Shown here one piece after another: positions 11,086 to 19,638 of a stretch of 64,000 nucleotides of DNA; position 1 is the stretch's first letter, and the number at the start of each line of letters is the position of its first letter. Location of the stretch: positions 136,496-200,495 of the forward strand of contig JAEZTQ010000008.1 in NCBI GenBank assembly GCA_023443625.1, read 5' to 3'. The position numbers and the translations under genes are program-made. The notes under the pieces are model-generated. The model was not told the DNA's origin. It did not search any database and saw nothing but the letters and a program-made list of their open reading frames with translations. The DNA is from Bacillota bacterium. GTDB lineage: Bacteria > Bacillota_A > Clostridia > Lachnospirales > Lachnospiraceae.

Positions 11086-11631
11086 CTAATCATCAAGTTT
11101 TACACTACATAATTCTGTGTATACAAGCTTTCCCTCTTTGCGTTCAGATTTCATCAAGCTTAACTTCTTAACCTCTATCTGCAAAGGCCTAATCTCTTCC
11201 TCAAAATCCCTGACTGCAACGTTCTCCCTGATTTTTATTCTTCTTCCCAGTGTTATGTGCGGTTTATATTCCCTGTCATCTATATCAAAAAAGCCTTCCT
11301 CCTTAAGTTGTACAACAAGCTCCTTTTGTAATTTCCACATAGTTTCATTACGTTTTACTCCAATCCAGTAAATATCTCCTTCATTTCTTTTAAACTTTCC
11401 AAAGCCACCGATGGAAAGCCAAAAACCCCGAGCATTTACCTTCTTCACTGCCTGCTCCATGGCTTGCTTAACATCCTCCAGGCGTTTTGTCTCTCCGATA
11501 AAGTTAACTGTAAGATGAAGATTTTCCTTATGGGTAAAGCTACCCAAAGCAAAGCTTTGAAGTCTTTCTATTGTACCATAAATGGAATCCTTAATATCCT
11601 TGTCAAATAATATGGCAATGAACAATCTCAT
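11086..11631 (-). CDS. thpR: RNA 2',3'-cyclic phosphodiesterase (ThpR/LigT family)
   Basis: 181 residues from the ATG at 11631 (MRLFIAILFD), chosen because GGAGG lies 11 nt upstream; the frame could start 13 codons earlier but that has no ribosome site. The two HxTx catalytic motifs of the 2H phosphoesterase family are present: HLTV (near residue 37) and HITL (near residue 125). These enzymes open 2',3'-cyclic phosphates on RNA ends; the cellular purpose is unclear. Confidence 0.88.
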   Translation of the reverse strand: MRLFIAILFDKDIKDSIYGTIERLQSFALGSFTHKENLHLTVNFIGETKRLEDVKQAMEQAVKKVNARGFWLSIGGFGKFKRNEGDIYWIGVKRNETMWKLQKELVVQLKEEGFFDIDDREYKPHITLGRRIKIRENVAVRDFEEEIRPLQIEVKKLSLMKSERKEGKLVYTELCSVKLDD

Positions 11632-11763
11632 ATGAAATATGCCTCCATTTTTTGTTATGTTATATAGCATATATTCTGATTATATCCTAATTCTTATCCT
11701 ACAACAAGATTAAAACATATAGGGATAATCAGTAATTTTACCACGGTGAAGGAATATAATACA

Positions 11764-11792
11764 TTGTAATATGAAAAGAAAGCTATTATAAT
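11764..11792 (+). promoter_or_regulatory. SigA-type promoter of the ComEC-like hydrolase gene
   Basis: TTGTAA (11764-11769), 17-bp spacer, TATAAT (11787-11792). It is 62 bp upstream of the ATG at 11854, which has its own GGAG site. Confidence 0.65.
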
Positions 11793-11853
11793 AAGATTGA
11801 CTTTTTAAGGACATAAAGACAAAATACGAACAAGAAGTAAAGCGGAGACAAAA

Positions 11854-12777
11854 ATGAAGAAAAAAAGAAAACAGTTAATTAAGGGTATGGGAAGTACAAT
11901 ACTTCTGATTTTAATGGCCTTTTTAGTTAACCTTTACAACACCCAAAGGGATAATGAGCAGGAAACTCTAACAAACCTTCCCAATGGGACAGATATTGTG
12001 AATGTACATTTTATCGATGTGGGCCAGGGTGATGCAATATTAGTAGAGTCTGGTGATGCAACGATGCTCATTGATGCTGGTGAAAATAATAAGGGAGATT
12101 TAGTGATTGATTATTTAAAATCTCAGAATATTACTAAGCTTGATTATGTAATTGGAACCCATCCCCATAGTGATCATATTGGTGGCTTGGATCTTGTAAT
12201 AAATGCCTTCAAAATCCACACCTTAATTATGCCTGATGCTATGAATACAACCAAAACCTTTGAAGACGTAATAGATGCCATAGAAACAAATAATCTGCAA
12301 ATCACAAAGGCAAAGGTAGGTAATCAGTATGATATAGGTCCTGCCTCCTTTACAATTCTTGCTCCCAACTCCTCCGAATATGAGGAGCTGAATAATTATA
12401 GTGTTGTTATTAAGCTTACCTATGGGAGTAATTCCTTTCTCCTAACGGGAGATGCAGAAGCTCTATCAGAGAGAGAAATGTTGGAGAATGGCTATGACTT
12501 GTCTGCTGATGTTCTTAAAACTGCTCATCACGGTTCTGCCTATTCCGGGACGGAAGAATTTCTAGATGAAGTAAATCCAACCCATGCCATAATCAGTGTT
12601 GGCAAGGATAATGGTTACGGCCATCCCCACACCGAAACCCTTCAATCCATGTTGGATTACAATATTTCTTTGTATCGCACAGATATACAGGGTTCTGTAG
12701 TATTTACATCTGATGGACAAAACCTTTCTGTTAATACAAAATCCTATGAAGTTACAGATAGTGACTTAAATAAATAA
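11854..12777 (+). CDS. Membrane-anchored or secreted ComEC-like metallo-beta-lactamase-fold hydrolase
   Basis: 307 residues. A basic N-terminus and one hydrophobic helix (about residues 12-27) act as an anchor or uncleaved signal, so the enzyme domain faces outside. The domain opens with VHFIDVGQGDAILVES and has the metal motif THPHSDHIGG (about residues 107-116), GDAE (about 201-204) and AHHGS. This matches the C-terminal nuclease-like domain of the ComEC DNA-uptake protein, without the channel. Stand-alone forms are common in clostridia and are proposed to degrade extracellular DNA. DUF3006 follows, a frequent partner. Confidence 0.88.
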   Translation: MKKKRKQLIKGMGSTILLILMAFLVNLYNTQRDNEQETLTNLPNGTDIVNVHFIDVGQGDAILVESGDATMLIDAGENNKGDLVIDYLKSQNITKLDYVIGTHPHSDHIGGLDLVINAFKIHTLIMPDAMNTTKTFEDVIDAIETNNLQITKAKVGNQYDIGPASFTILAPNSSEYEELNNYSVVIKLTYGSNSFLLTGDAEALSEREMLENGYDLSADVLKTAHHGSAYSGTEEFLDEVNPTHAIISVGKDNGYGHPHTETLQSMLDYNISLYRTDIQGSVVFTSDGQNLSVNTKSYEVTDSDLNK

Positions 12778-12784
12778 GAATAGA

Positions 12785-12809
12785 TTGAAAAATCACTGAT
12801 TTTTCAATG
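12785..12809 (+). terminator. Short perfect inverted repeat after the ComEC-like gene
   Basis: ATTGAAAAATCA and TGATTTTTCAAT form a perfect stem with a 1-nt centre immediately after the stop codon. No T-run follows, so it may be partial readthrough into the DUF3006 gene rather than full termination. Confidence 0.4.
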
Positions 12810-12888
12810 GACAAATTTGTGCCACGACCATTTCCCTGTGTTTTAGATGCATGTAATGTGAGGGGTGGCAAAATGGAGGATTGATAGA

Positions 12889-13110
12889 ATGAAAAAATTA
12901 ATAATAGATCGATTTGAAGGAAACTATGCTATCTGCGAAACAGAAGACAAAATCCAAGTATCAATTCCAATAGATACCCTTCCTCCCAAATGTGAGGAAG
13001 GAGATTCTCTCCTACTCAATAACCTAGGTGAGTATATAAAGGATGTAGAAGATAAATCTGTCAGAGAAGAACGTATCCGCAAGAAGATGAAGCGCTTATT
13101 TAAATCATAG
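12889..13110 (+). CDS. DUF3006 small protein
   Basis: 73 residues starting at the ATG at 12889, with GGAGG 9 nt upstream. A GTG start 24 nt earlier is open but lacks a ribosome site. The opening LIIDRFEGNYAICE is typical of DUF3006, a small beta-barrel-like family of unknown role that often sits next to ComEC-like hydrolases, as here. The C-terminus is very basic (RKKMKRLFKS), so nucleic-acid contact is possible but not shown. Confidence 0.8.
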   Translation: MKKLIIDRFEGNYAICETEDKIQVSIPIDTLPPKCEEGDSLLLNNLGEYIKDVEDKSVREERIRKKMKRLFKS

Positions 13111-13141
13111 TACTAATTTATATGCTTCCTAAGCCTATCCA

Positions 13142-13633
13142 TTATACCACTCCCACAATTTTCTCCATTAATTCCTCCATATCCAGACCTTCCCCGTCAA
13201 CAATGATATGGGCATATTTTTCGTAGAGTGGACATCTTTCTTCATATAGAGATTTTAAGCTTTGACCTTCCTTAAAAACCACACCTCTCTGCCTAATATT
13301 TCCCAGACGGTTTGAGATGGTTTCAAAGCTCAGTTGGAGGTACACTACAGTACCAATTTGGCGTAGATGCTCCATAGCTCTTTCTCCATAGATAACACTG
13401 CCACCAGTGGCTATAACGGAGTTCTCTGTAACGATATTTGCATTTACCTGTTCTTCAATGGCAATCAGTCCATCAAGGCCATCCCTCTCTATAATATCCT
13501 TTAGAAGACAACTTTCCTGCTCCTGGATGAGCAAATCAGAATCTATAAATTTATAACCCAGGACTTTTGCCAAGATAACTCCTATTGTGCTTTTACCTGC
13601 ACCAGGCATTCCAATTAAAACAATATTCTTCAT
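13142..13633 (-). CDS. aroK: Shikimate kinase
   Basis: 163 residues, normal length. It phosphorylates shikimate in aromatic amino-acid synthesis. Walker A is GMPGAGKST (residues 8-16), the substrate Asp lies in FIDSDLLI (near residue 31-38), the ATGGS substrate motif is near residue 75, and the lid Arg is in RQRG near residue 114. No other aromatic-pathway gene is nearby. It is a single gene convergent with DUF3006. Confidence 0.92.
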   Translation of the reverse strand: MKNIVLIGMPGAGKSTIGVILAKVLGYKFIDSDLLIQEQESCLLKDIIERDGLDGLIAIEEQVNANIVTENSVIATGGSVIYGERAMEHLRQIGTVVYLQLSFETISNRLGNIRQRGVVFKEGQSLKSLYEERCPLYEKYAHIIVDGEGLDMEELMEKIVGVV

Positions 13634-13802
13634 ATGTTAGTCAATATCCTTTCAAAGTTTATCTATAAAGGTTTATCTAATTCATCAAAATTCCTTTAAT
13701 AATTTCCATGAAATTTATTATATTAAACCATGTCTTTAATACCATGTCAATTACAGCAAAATCAATTTTTCTTCAATTCTGTTCATGAACAACTGTAACA
13801 AA

Positions 13803-13884
13803 ATAACCGGGTATATAGTCTATCCCGAAATGCCTTTTCTACATCGCCAAGGTATATCTAGGAATAATTATATTGCCCGGTTAT
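13803..13884 (-). terminator. Inverted repeat after galT (possible terminator)
   Basis: ATAACCGGG and CCCGGTTAT pair across a long 60-nt loop, just past the galT stop on the reverse strand, followed there by TTTTGTT. The loop is unusually long for a terminator. The remaining bases 13634-13802 show no gene. Confidence 0.4.
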
Positions 13885-13906
13885 ATGGTATTTATCATAG
13901 AAATAG

Positions 13907-15433
13907 TTACTCAAACTTCCCAGTAAAACGATCAAAGGCCTCCTGACCTTGGGGTGTTCTTTTATAAACTCCCGCATGTTCTAAGACTTTTAAGAATACT
14001 TTACCAATTTCATCATGAATAATCTCATCGATATTCTCTTCATTAATATGGGGGTGGTTTGAAATAAATTCCTGTGCCCAAGGTGCATGCTTTTTTAAAA
14101 TCTCATTCGAAGGGATTTCCTTACCTTCTAGAATGTATTCCTTCAAAAGCTCCATCTCTTCTTTGAGTCTGGCCGGTAATATGGCAAGCCCCATAACCTC
14201 AATTAAGCCTATGTTTTCTTTCTTAATATGATGCAGCTCTCCATGAGGATGATATACTCCAAGAGGATGTTCCTTAGTCGTGAGATTATTACGAAGTACT
14301 AAATCCAGCTCATATAAGCCATCTCTTTTTCTTGCAATGGGAGTAATGGTATTATGGGGTTCACCCTCTGTCATGGCATATATATTTACTGCTTCATCTG
14401 TATAATTGCGCCACTCCTTTAAAATAACATTGGCTGCTTCCACTAGCATATCATCAGATTTTGACCGTATACGGATAACTGACATAGGCCATTTAACAAT
14501 CCCAGCCTCTACTTCTTCAAAGCCCTTCACCTTAAAGCTTCGTTCTATCCCAGCCTTCGCCATGGCAAAATCATAATTACCTCCTTGAAAATGATCATGG
14601 CTTAGAATAGAACCTCCTACAATAGGAAGATCAGCATTAGAACCAACAAAATAATGGGGGAATTGCTTAACGAAATCTAACAATTTACGAAAAGTCCCTT
14701 TATCAATTTGCATAGGTACATGCTCATTATTAAAAATGATACAATGTTCATTATAATATACATAAGGGGAATACTGAAAGCCCCAGGACTGGCCAAAGAT
14801 TCTAACAGGTATAACTCTGTGATTCTGCCTTGCCGGGTGATCTAATCTGCCAGCATAGCCTACGTTCTCTTTACAAAGAAGGCATTTGGGATATCCACCT
14901 TGTTTAGCTAGCTTTGCAGCAGCAATCGCCTTAGGGTCTTTCTCCGGTTTCGACAGATTAATTGATATATCAAGCTCTCCATATTCAGTATTTGTTACCC
15001 ACCTGATATCCTTTTTAATGCGATATCTTCTAATATAATCAGTATCCTGACTGAATTTATAATAAAATTTTGTAGCCTCTTTTGGGGAAGCAAGATAAAG
15101 GGTATTGAATTTGTCTATCACTGTGCTAGGACGAGGAACCAACAATCCCATAATTCTCGTATCAAATAGATCACGATAACCAATACTATTCTCCTGCATT
15201 ATGCCCTTCTCATATGCATAGTCCATCATGGAGTTTAATATTTCTTCCAGATTACATTTCTCGTCCGATGAATCTACCTTGTCGATCGCAAAAGAGTTCT
15301 CTACCTCTTCTTGGTAATCCTCTAATAAAAAGAGCTCCAACAACCGATTTACGGTGTAATCTATATCTTCTTTTTCTATCAAGTCTGCAGCTAATGCGTA
15401 CCTAACTAGTTTATTAATTAGCTTATAAATCAT
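13907..15433 (-). CDS. galT: UDP-glucose-hexose-1-phosphate uridylyltransferase, class II
   Basis: 508 residues from the ATG at 15433, chosen because GGAGG lies 5 nt upstream; the frame is open 4 codons earlier. It exchanges UMP between UDP-glucose and galactose 1-phosphate in the Leloir pathway. Length and features mark the long Firmicute class II enzyme: CLLCKENVGYAGR, GQSWGFQYSPY, SHDHFQGG (catalytic His region) and a C-terminal YHPHGELHHIKKENIGLIE. It is last in galK-galE-galT, 22 bp after galE. Confidence 0.95.
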   Translation of the reverse strand: MIYKLINKLVRYALAADLIEKEDIDYTVNRLLELFLLEDYQEEVENSFAIDKVDSSDEKCNLEEILNSMMDYAYEKGIMQENSIGYRDLFDTRIMGLLVPRPSTVIDKFNTLYLASPKEATKFYYKFSQDTDYIRRYRIKKDIRWVTNTEYGELDISINLSKPEKDPKAIAAAKLAKQGGYPKCLLCKENVGYAGRLDHPARQNHRVIPVRIFGQSWGFQYSPYVYYNEHCIIFNNEHVPMQIDKGTFRKLLDFVKQFPHYFVGSNADLPIVGGSILSHDHFQGGNYDFAMAKAGIERSFKVKGFEEVEAGIVKWPMSVIRIRSKSDDMLVEAANVILKEWRNYTDEAVNIYAMTEGEPHNTITPIARKRDGLYELDLVLRNNLTTKEHPLGVYHPHGELHHIKKENIGLIEVMGLAILPARLKEEMELLKEYILEGKEIPSNEILKKHAPWAQEFISNHPHINEENIDEIIHDEIGKVFLKVLEHAGVYKRTPQGQEAFDRFTGKFE

Positions 15434-15455
15434 AATGTCCTCCAATTACATACTT

Positions 15456-16442
15456 CTACCTATATCCATTGGGATGGGTCTTATGCCAATTCCAAGCAGA
15501 GGTAATAATCTCTTCTAAATCTGCATGTTCTGGGTTCCAACCAAGAACAGTCTTAGCCTTCTCACTGGATGCGATTAATACGGCAGGATCTCCCATACGT
15601 CTAGGAATAACTTCCGCCTTAATAGGATGGTTGGTTACCTTTCGTGCGGTTTCTATAACTTCCTTTACAGAGAAACCAACACCATTACCCAGATTAAAGA
15701 TATTGCTGGAATTACCCTTGAGCAAATATTCTACAGCAAGAATATGGGCTTGGGCTAAGTCTGTTACATGAATATAATCTCTGATGCAGGTACCATCTTC
15801 TGTACTATAATCATCTCCATATATCTTAATAGAGTCTCTTTGACCATTAGGCACTTGCAAAATAAGTGGAATTAAATGAGATTCCGGATTATGTGCCTCT
15901 CCAATATTACCGCTCTTATGGGCTCCGCATGCATTAAAGTAACGAAGAGATACATATCTCAATCCATGGGCTTTATCCGTCCAATAGAACATCTTCTCCA
16001 TGGATAATTTAGTCTCTCCATATGTGTTGGTAGGAACTGTCTTATCCGATTCTAAAATCGGCACTCTCTCTGGCTCACCATAGGTTGCCGCAGTAGATGA
16101 AAATACGATCTTATCCACCTTATGAGCGATCATTGATTCGAGTAACACCTTGGTCCCACATACATTATTATCATAATATTTCAAAGGGTTTTCCATACTT
16201 TCACCAACAAGGGAGTTGGCAGCAAAATGGATTACCGCATCAATTTTTTCTTTCTCAAATACACTGTCAATAAAACTACGGTCACGAATATCACCTTGAT
16301 AAAAACGTGCCTTGGGATGAACTGCTTCCATATATCCTGTCTCAAGATTATCTACAATTACTACATCTGCACCCTTATCAATTAATTCGTACGCTGTATG
16401 GGAACCGATATATCCAGCTCCGCCTAAAACTAAAATCGTCAT
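15456..16442 (-). CDS. galE: UDP-glucose 4-epimerase
   Basis: 328 residues from the ATG at 16442, which follows AAGGAAGG; 15 further codons upstream are open but lack a ribosome site. The Rossmann NAD motif GGAGYIGSH (residues 6-14), the catalytic Ser region SSTAATYG and YxxxK as YGETK (near residue 146-150) are visible. It interconverts UDP-galactose and UDP-glucose. It sits between galK and galT in a tight operon. Confidence 0.96.
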   Translation of the reverse strand: MTILVLGGAGYIGSHTAYELIDKGADVVIVDNLETGYMEAVHPKARFYQGDIRDRSFIDSVFEKEKIDAVIHFAANSLVGESMENPLKYYDNNVCGTKVLLESMIAHKVDKIVFSSTAATYGEPERVPILESDKTVPTNTYGETKLSMEKMFYWTDKAHGLRYVSLRYFNACGAHKSGNIGEAHNPESHLIPLILQVPNGQRDSIKIYGDDYSTEDGTCIRDYIHVTDLAQAHILAVEYLLKGNSSNIFNLGNGVGFSVKEVIETARKVTNHPIKAEVIPRRMGDPAVLIASSEKAKTVLGWNPEHADLEEIITSAWNWHKTHPNGYR

Positions 16443-16566
16443 ACTCACTTTCCTTCCTTTATGATAATCTGTTATTAAGTTATACACTCATTTCCATAGC
16501 AAATTCCTTCCACTCTTCTTACAGAGATAGATAAAAATTACATCTAGAGGATTTCATCTCTTCATA

Positions 16567-17730
16567 TTAGAGTACTATTGGTCCATTCCCTATCTCTACT
16601 ACGTAGAAGGCAGCCTCATATCCTATCTTATCCAGATATTCCTTACCTACATTCTGAATAAATGTATCCACTGCATCCCCTCTTACAATACTGACAGCGC
16701 AGCCGCCAAAGCCAGCGCCGGTCATTCTTGCACCAAGGACGCCCTCTTGTTTCCAGGCAGCTTCAACAATGGTATCTAGTTCAACACCTGTTACCTCATA
16801 GTCCTCTTTGAGGGAAACATGGGAGGCATTCATAAGTTCTCCAAATAAAGTAATATTCTTATTTTTTAGTGCTTCTACTGCCTTTATGGTTCTTTGATTC
16901 TCATAGACGGCATGTTTTGCACGTTTTACATGTATAGGATCTGAAATGGCTGCTTTCTTAGCTTCAAATTCCTCTTCTGTAAGTTCTCCAAGTGACTTAA
17001 TATACACTACTTTTTGCAGTTGTGCAAGGGCAGTTTCGCATTCACTTCTTCTTTCATTATATTTAGAATCACCAAGCCCACGCTTTTTATTAGTGTTCAT
17101 GATAACAATCTTTGAATCTCCTAAGGCAAGGGGAGCATATTCATAGGATAAGTCTGCTGTATCAAGAAAAATAGCATTATCCATCTTACCCATAGCAATG
17201 GCAAACTGATCCATAATACCACAATTAACACCAATGAAATTATTCTCTGCATATTGACCATATAATGCAATGTCAATAAAGCTTAAGTCTAGCTGAAATA
17301 GTTTGTTTAATACAAATCCTGTCAACACCTCGATAGATGCTGAGGAGGAAAGTCCTGATCCATTGGGGATGTTACCAAAATAAAGAACATCTAAACCATT
17401 CTCTATCTCATATCCCTTCTCTTGTAAGGTCCAAATAACACTCTTTGGATAGTTTGCCCAATCATCTTCTTTTCTCTTTTCTAGTTTCTCAACAGAGGAT
17501 TCAATTACCCCTAGATGTTCAAAATTCATTGAATAAAATCGTAATATCTTGTCCTGTCTTTTTCTTGCTACGGCATAGGTTCCTATGGTAAGCGCACAGG
17601 GAAATACATGACCACCATTATAGTCTGTATGCTCTCCGATTAAATTAACTCTTCCTGGTGCAAAATAAACTTGATACTCTCCGCCAGAACCAAATATTTC
17701 TTCAAATTTCTGAAGTAATTCCTTCTTCAT
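16567..17730 (-). CDS. galK: Galactokinase
   Basis: 387 residues from the ATG at 17730 with AAGGAG upstream; a TTG two codons earlier is open but worse placed. GHMP-kinase motifs are complete: galactose-binding GRVNLIGEHTDYNGG (near residue 26-40), ATP-binding GSGLSSSAS (near 120) and the C-terminal MTGAGFGGCAV (near 335). It makes galactose 1-phosphate and leads the gal operon. No galactose mutarotase or permease is adjacent. Confidence 0.96.
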   Translation of the reverse strand: MKKELLQKFEEIFGSGGEYQVYFAPGRVNLIGEHTDYNGGHVFPCALTIGTYAVARKRQDKILRFYSMNFEHLGVIESSVEKLEKRKEDDWANYPKSVIWTLQEKGYEIENGLDVLYFGNIPNGSGLSSSASIEVLTGFVLNKLFQLDLSFIDIALYGQYAENNFIGVNCGIMDQFAIAMGKMDNAIFLDTADLSYEYAPLALGDSKIVIMNTNKKRGLGDSKYNERRSECETALAQLQKVVYIKSLGELTEEEFEAKKAAISDPIHVKRAKHAVYENQRTIKAVEALKNKNITLFGELMNASHVSLKEDYEVTGVELDTIVEAAWKQEGVLGARMTGAGFGGCAVSIVRGDAVDTFIQNVGKEYLDKIGYEAAFYVVEIGNGPIVL

Positions 17731-17814
17731 AAACAAAATCTCCTTCTTCTAAAATTGTTTGTTGCAGTTTTTTTGTTTTATTACATGAATTTTGTTTGTT
17801 TGATTAAATGATAC

Positions 17815-17841
17815 TCCTCTTTAACTATTTTGTAAAGAGGA
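17815..17841. terminator. Hairpin between the ArsR-type gene and galK
   Basis: TCCTCTTTA and TAAAGAGGA form a perfect 9-bp stem with a 9-nt loop. The T-run is on the forward side, although both flanking genes are reverse, so it may be an attenuating or operator-like hairpin ahead of galK rather than a plain terminator. Confidence 0.45.
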
Positions 17842-17859
17842 TTTTTGTAAATAATTTAA

Positions 17860-18783
17860 TTATTTAAATACAATTTTCATCACTATATTTTGTGCAAAAT
17901 CTCCAAAACCTTCCCCAAATAAATTGAGGCCACCTTTATGCGCAGCATTTTCTTTAATCCCAACCCTTACAGAGATATAATCCTCATCTGTTAATTTAAA
18001 TTCATCAAGTAATCTATCACAAGCTTTCTCATCATCCAAATAACAGCCTTCCCTTGTAATCTTCCAGGTTTTTAACACACCATATTGGGTGTTCTTATCT
18101 GGCCACCAGTCTGGGTTTAGCTTACCTCTTCGCCCTCCAAAATCACTGGGACAGGTCCAGGTTCCCACTTCTTGTCCATTGACCCACAAAGTAATATCCG
18201 AAGGATACTTCATATTATATTCATGATCCTCAGAACACAACTCCATGGACAGCTCAATTTTTTCCACCTCTTTTTTTGTCAAAGAACTGGTAGGGAAACG
18301 ATATTCAATATACCCATGCCCAAACCAAATAAGCTGTGCTTGTACCCTCTCAGGGTGATAAAAACAGCGTGGTTCATCCTCCGGACCTATGGGCCCCTTG
18401 CTACTTACTATTCCACAAGTGGGTGTAATTTTATAATCCACATAATTCCCTATGGGCATCTTGATAATCTCTTCCTCTTGTTCTAAATTGCGAGAGGTAT
18501 TCATCTCTACATAGATATGATCAAGAACAACATGACAAACCTTCATTGATCCTCTAATACCAGGTTGTAGAGTTGATTTAATCATGCCTGCCTCCTCTAG
18601 AACCTTTACATGGGCTGCTGAAGAGGAGGGGGGAATATCAAGAAGTTCTGCAATTTCATTTACATTTAAATCCTTATGTCTTAATTGTTTTAATATCTCT
18701 ATTCTTGTTTCAGAAGACAGAGCTTTCGCTATATTGGCCAGCTTTAAGGTATCATCCAAATTCATTTTAATTGTGTGTATCAT
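17860..18783 (-). CDS. ArsR-type winged-helix regulator with a large C-terminal ligand domain
   Basis: 307 residues from the ATG at 18783, set by GGAG 6 nt upstream. Residues 10-80 are an ArsR-like winged helix (LSSETRIEILKQLRHKDLNVNEIAELL). The remaining 220 residues are rich in Trp and aromatic residues and look like a beta-rich domain, unlike the short metal sensors; no Cys metal motif is seen. This long type occurs near sugar genes in Lachnospiraceae and Paenibacillus. It overlaps the Lrp-type gene by 17 bp and precedes galK, so gal control is possible but unproven. Confidence 0.75.
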   Translation of the reverse strand: MIHTIKMNLDDTLKLANIAKALSSETRIEILKQLRHKDLNVNEIAELLDIPPSSSAAHVKVLEEAGMIKSTLQPGIRGSMKVCHVVLDHIYVEMNTSRNLEQEEEIIKMPIGNYVDYKITPTCGIVSSKGPIGPEDEPRCFYHPERVQAQLIWFGHGYIEYRFPTSSLTKKEVEKIELSMELCSEDHEYNMKYPSDITLWVNGQEVGTWTCPSDFGGRRGKLNPDWWPDKNTQYGVLKTWKITREGCYLDDEKACDRLLDEFKLTDEDYISVRVGIKENAAHKGGLNLFGEGFGDFAQNIVMKIVFK

Positions 18784-19255
18784 AGTTTTCTCCATCAATC
18801 CCATAGTCTTTTGCTTCATTACCAAAAATTTGTAACCCACGATGTTCCACCACTGTAGAAAAAACTATCTGCGTGCTGGTTTTACCAAATTTTTGTACCT
18901 CTCCAATAAATACATCCAAATCCATGGTACTGCAAAAACGAACCTTAATTAGCATAGAATAATTGCCAGTAACACAATTGCACTCCATTACATTGGGACA
19001 GGCCTTGATAAAAGGATAAAACACTTTCTTCTGCTGGGGCGCTACTTCCAGATTAATAAAAGCAGTAATATGATACCCTAATTTCAGCCAATCAATCTCA
19101 GTATGATATCCTTTAATAATTCCTTGCTTTTTAAGACTAGCAATTCTAGCCGCAGTAGCTGGAGAAGATAAATAAACCCTTTCTGCCATCTCCTTCAGCG
19201 GAATTCTTGCATTTTCAGAAAGCATTCTTAATAACTGCTCATCAATATGATCCAT
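18767..19255 (-). CDS. Lrp/AsnC-family transcriptional regulator
   Basis: 162 residues, the family length. The N-terminal AsnC HTH (residues 4-60: DEQLLRMLSENARIPLKEMA) is followed by a RAM ligand-binding domain (about 65-145) with the conserved GNYSMLIKV segment. Lrp-type proteins form octamers and usually sense amino acids. The ATG at 19255 has GGGAGAG upstream and a consensus-like promoter at 19324-19352. Its 3' end overlaps the ArsR-type gene, so both regulators are made from one message. Confidence 0.88.
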   Translation of the reverse strand: MDHIDEQLLRMLSENARIPLKEMAERVYLSSPATAARIASLKKQGIIKGYHTEIDWLKLGYHITAFINLEVAPQQKKVFYPFIKACPNVMECNCVTGNYSMLIKVRFCSTMDLDVFIGEVQKFGKTSTQIVFSTVVEHRGLQIFGNEAKDYGIDGENYDTHN

Positions 19256-19323
19256 TCATATCTCTCCCTGTTTTTTGAAAAGGACCTATTATTTTTATAT
19301 CTACAAATTATTTTAACGTAATC

Positions 19324-19352
19324 ATCATACCCAAATAATATTTAGAATGCAA
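19324..19352 (-). promoter_or_regulatory. SigA-type promoter of the Lrp-ArsR regulator pair
   Basis: On the reverse strand TTGCAT (19347-19352), 17-bp spacer, TATGAT (19324-19329). The gap 19256-19638 also holds a repeat copy and a hairpin; no gene is seen in it. Confidence 0.6.
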
Positions 19353-19373
19353 GTGAATTTCTTAAACCAGATT

Positions 19374-19463
19374 ATTCTAGGGACGGTACATTGGCATGAC
19401 TAATGCACCTGAGCGTATAAACTTTATATATTATTCCTTAAGTTGATGACATTGGATGCGCAT
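19374..19463. repeat. Short copy of a dispersed intergenic repeat
   Basis: It starts TTCTAGG-ACGGTAC-TTGGCA and ends TTAAGTTGATGACATTG-GATGCGCAT. Both ends match the element at 28578-28878 closely, but the roughly 200-bp palindromic centre of that copy is missing here; only a small GGTACATT/TAATGCACC hairpin remains. Confidence 0.7.
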
Positions 19464-19543
19464 TCTAAGCCGAGGTTTTTTTCAATGGGGCAAATTTTCA
19501 AGATATGAAAAGAGGCTTTCGCATATCAGAAAGCACAAAGAAA

Positions 19544-19574
19544 GGGCGTCACACATAATTTTAGTGCGACGCCC
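19544..19574 (-). terminator. Hairpin terminator after the sulfoquinovose isomerase candidate
   Basis: GGGCGTCACAC and GTGCGACGCCC form an 11-bp stem with one mismatch and a 9-nt loop, 65 nt past the reverse-strand stop at 19639. The reverse strand continues with TTTCTTTG. Confidence 0.65.
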
Positions 19575-19638
19575 CCCAATATGAAGAACTGTCGTGAAGT
19601 TAAACCTGCAATTTTTCCCCATAGTTTGGGATTTTATT

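Noticed and set aside
13907..17730. Gal genes as part of the SQ cluster
   Set aside because: galK-galE-galT is an ordinary Leloir operon separated from the SQ genes by two regulators, a repeat and a terminator; no shared operator motif was found.
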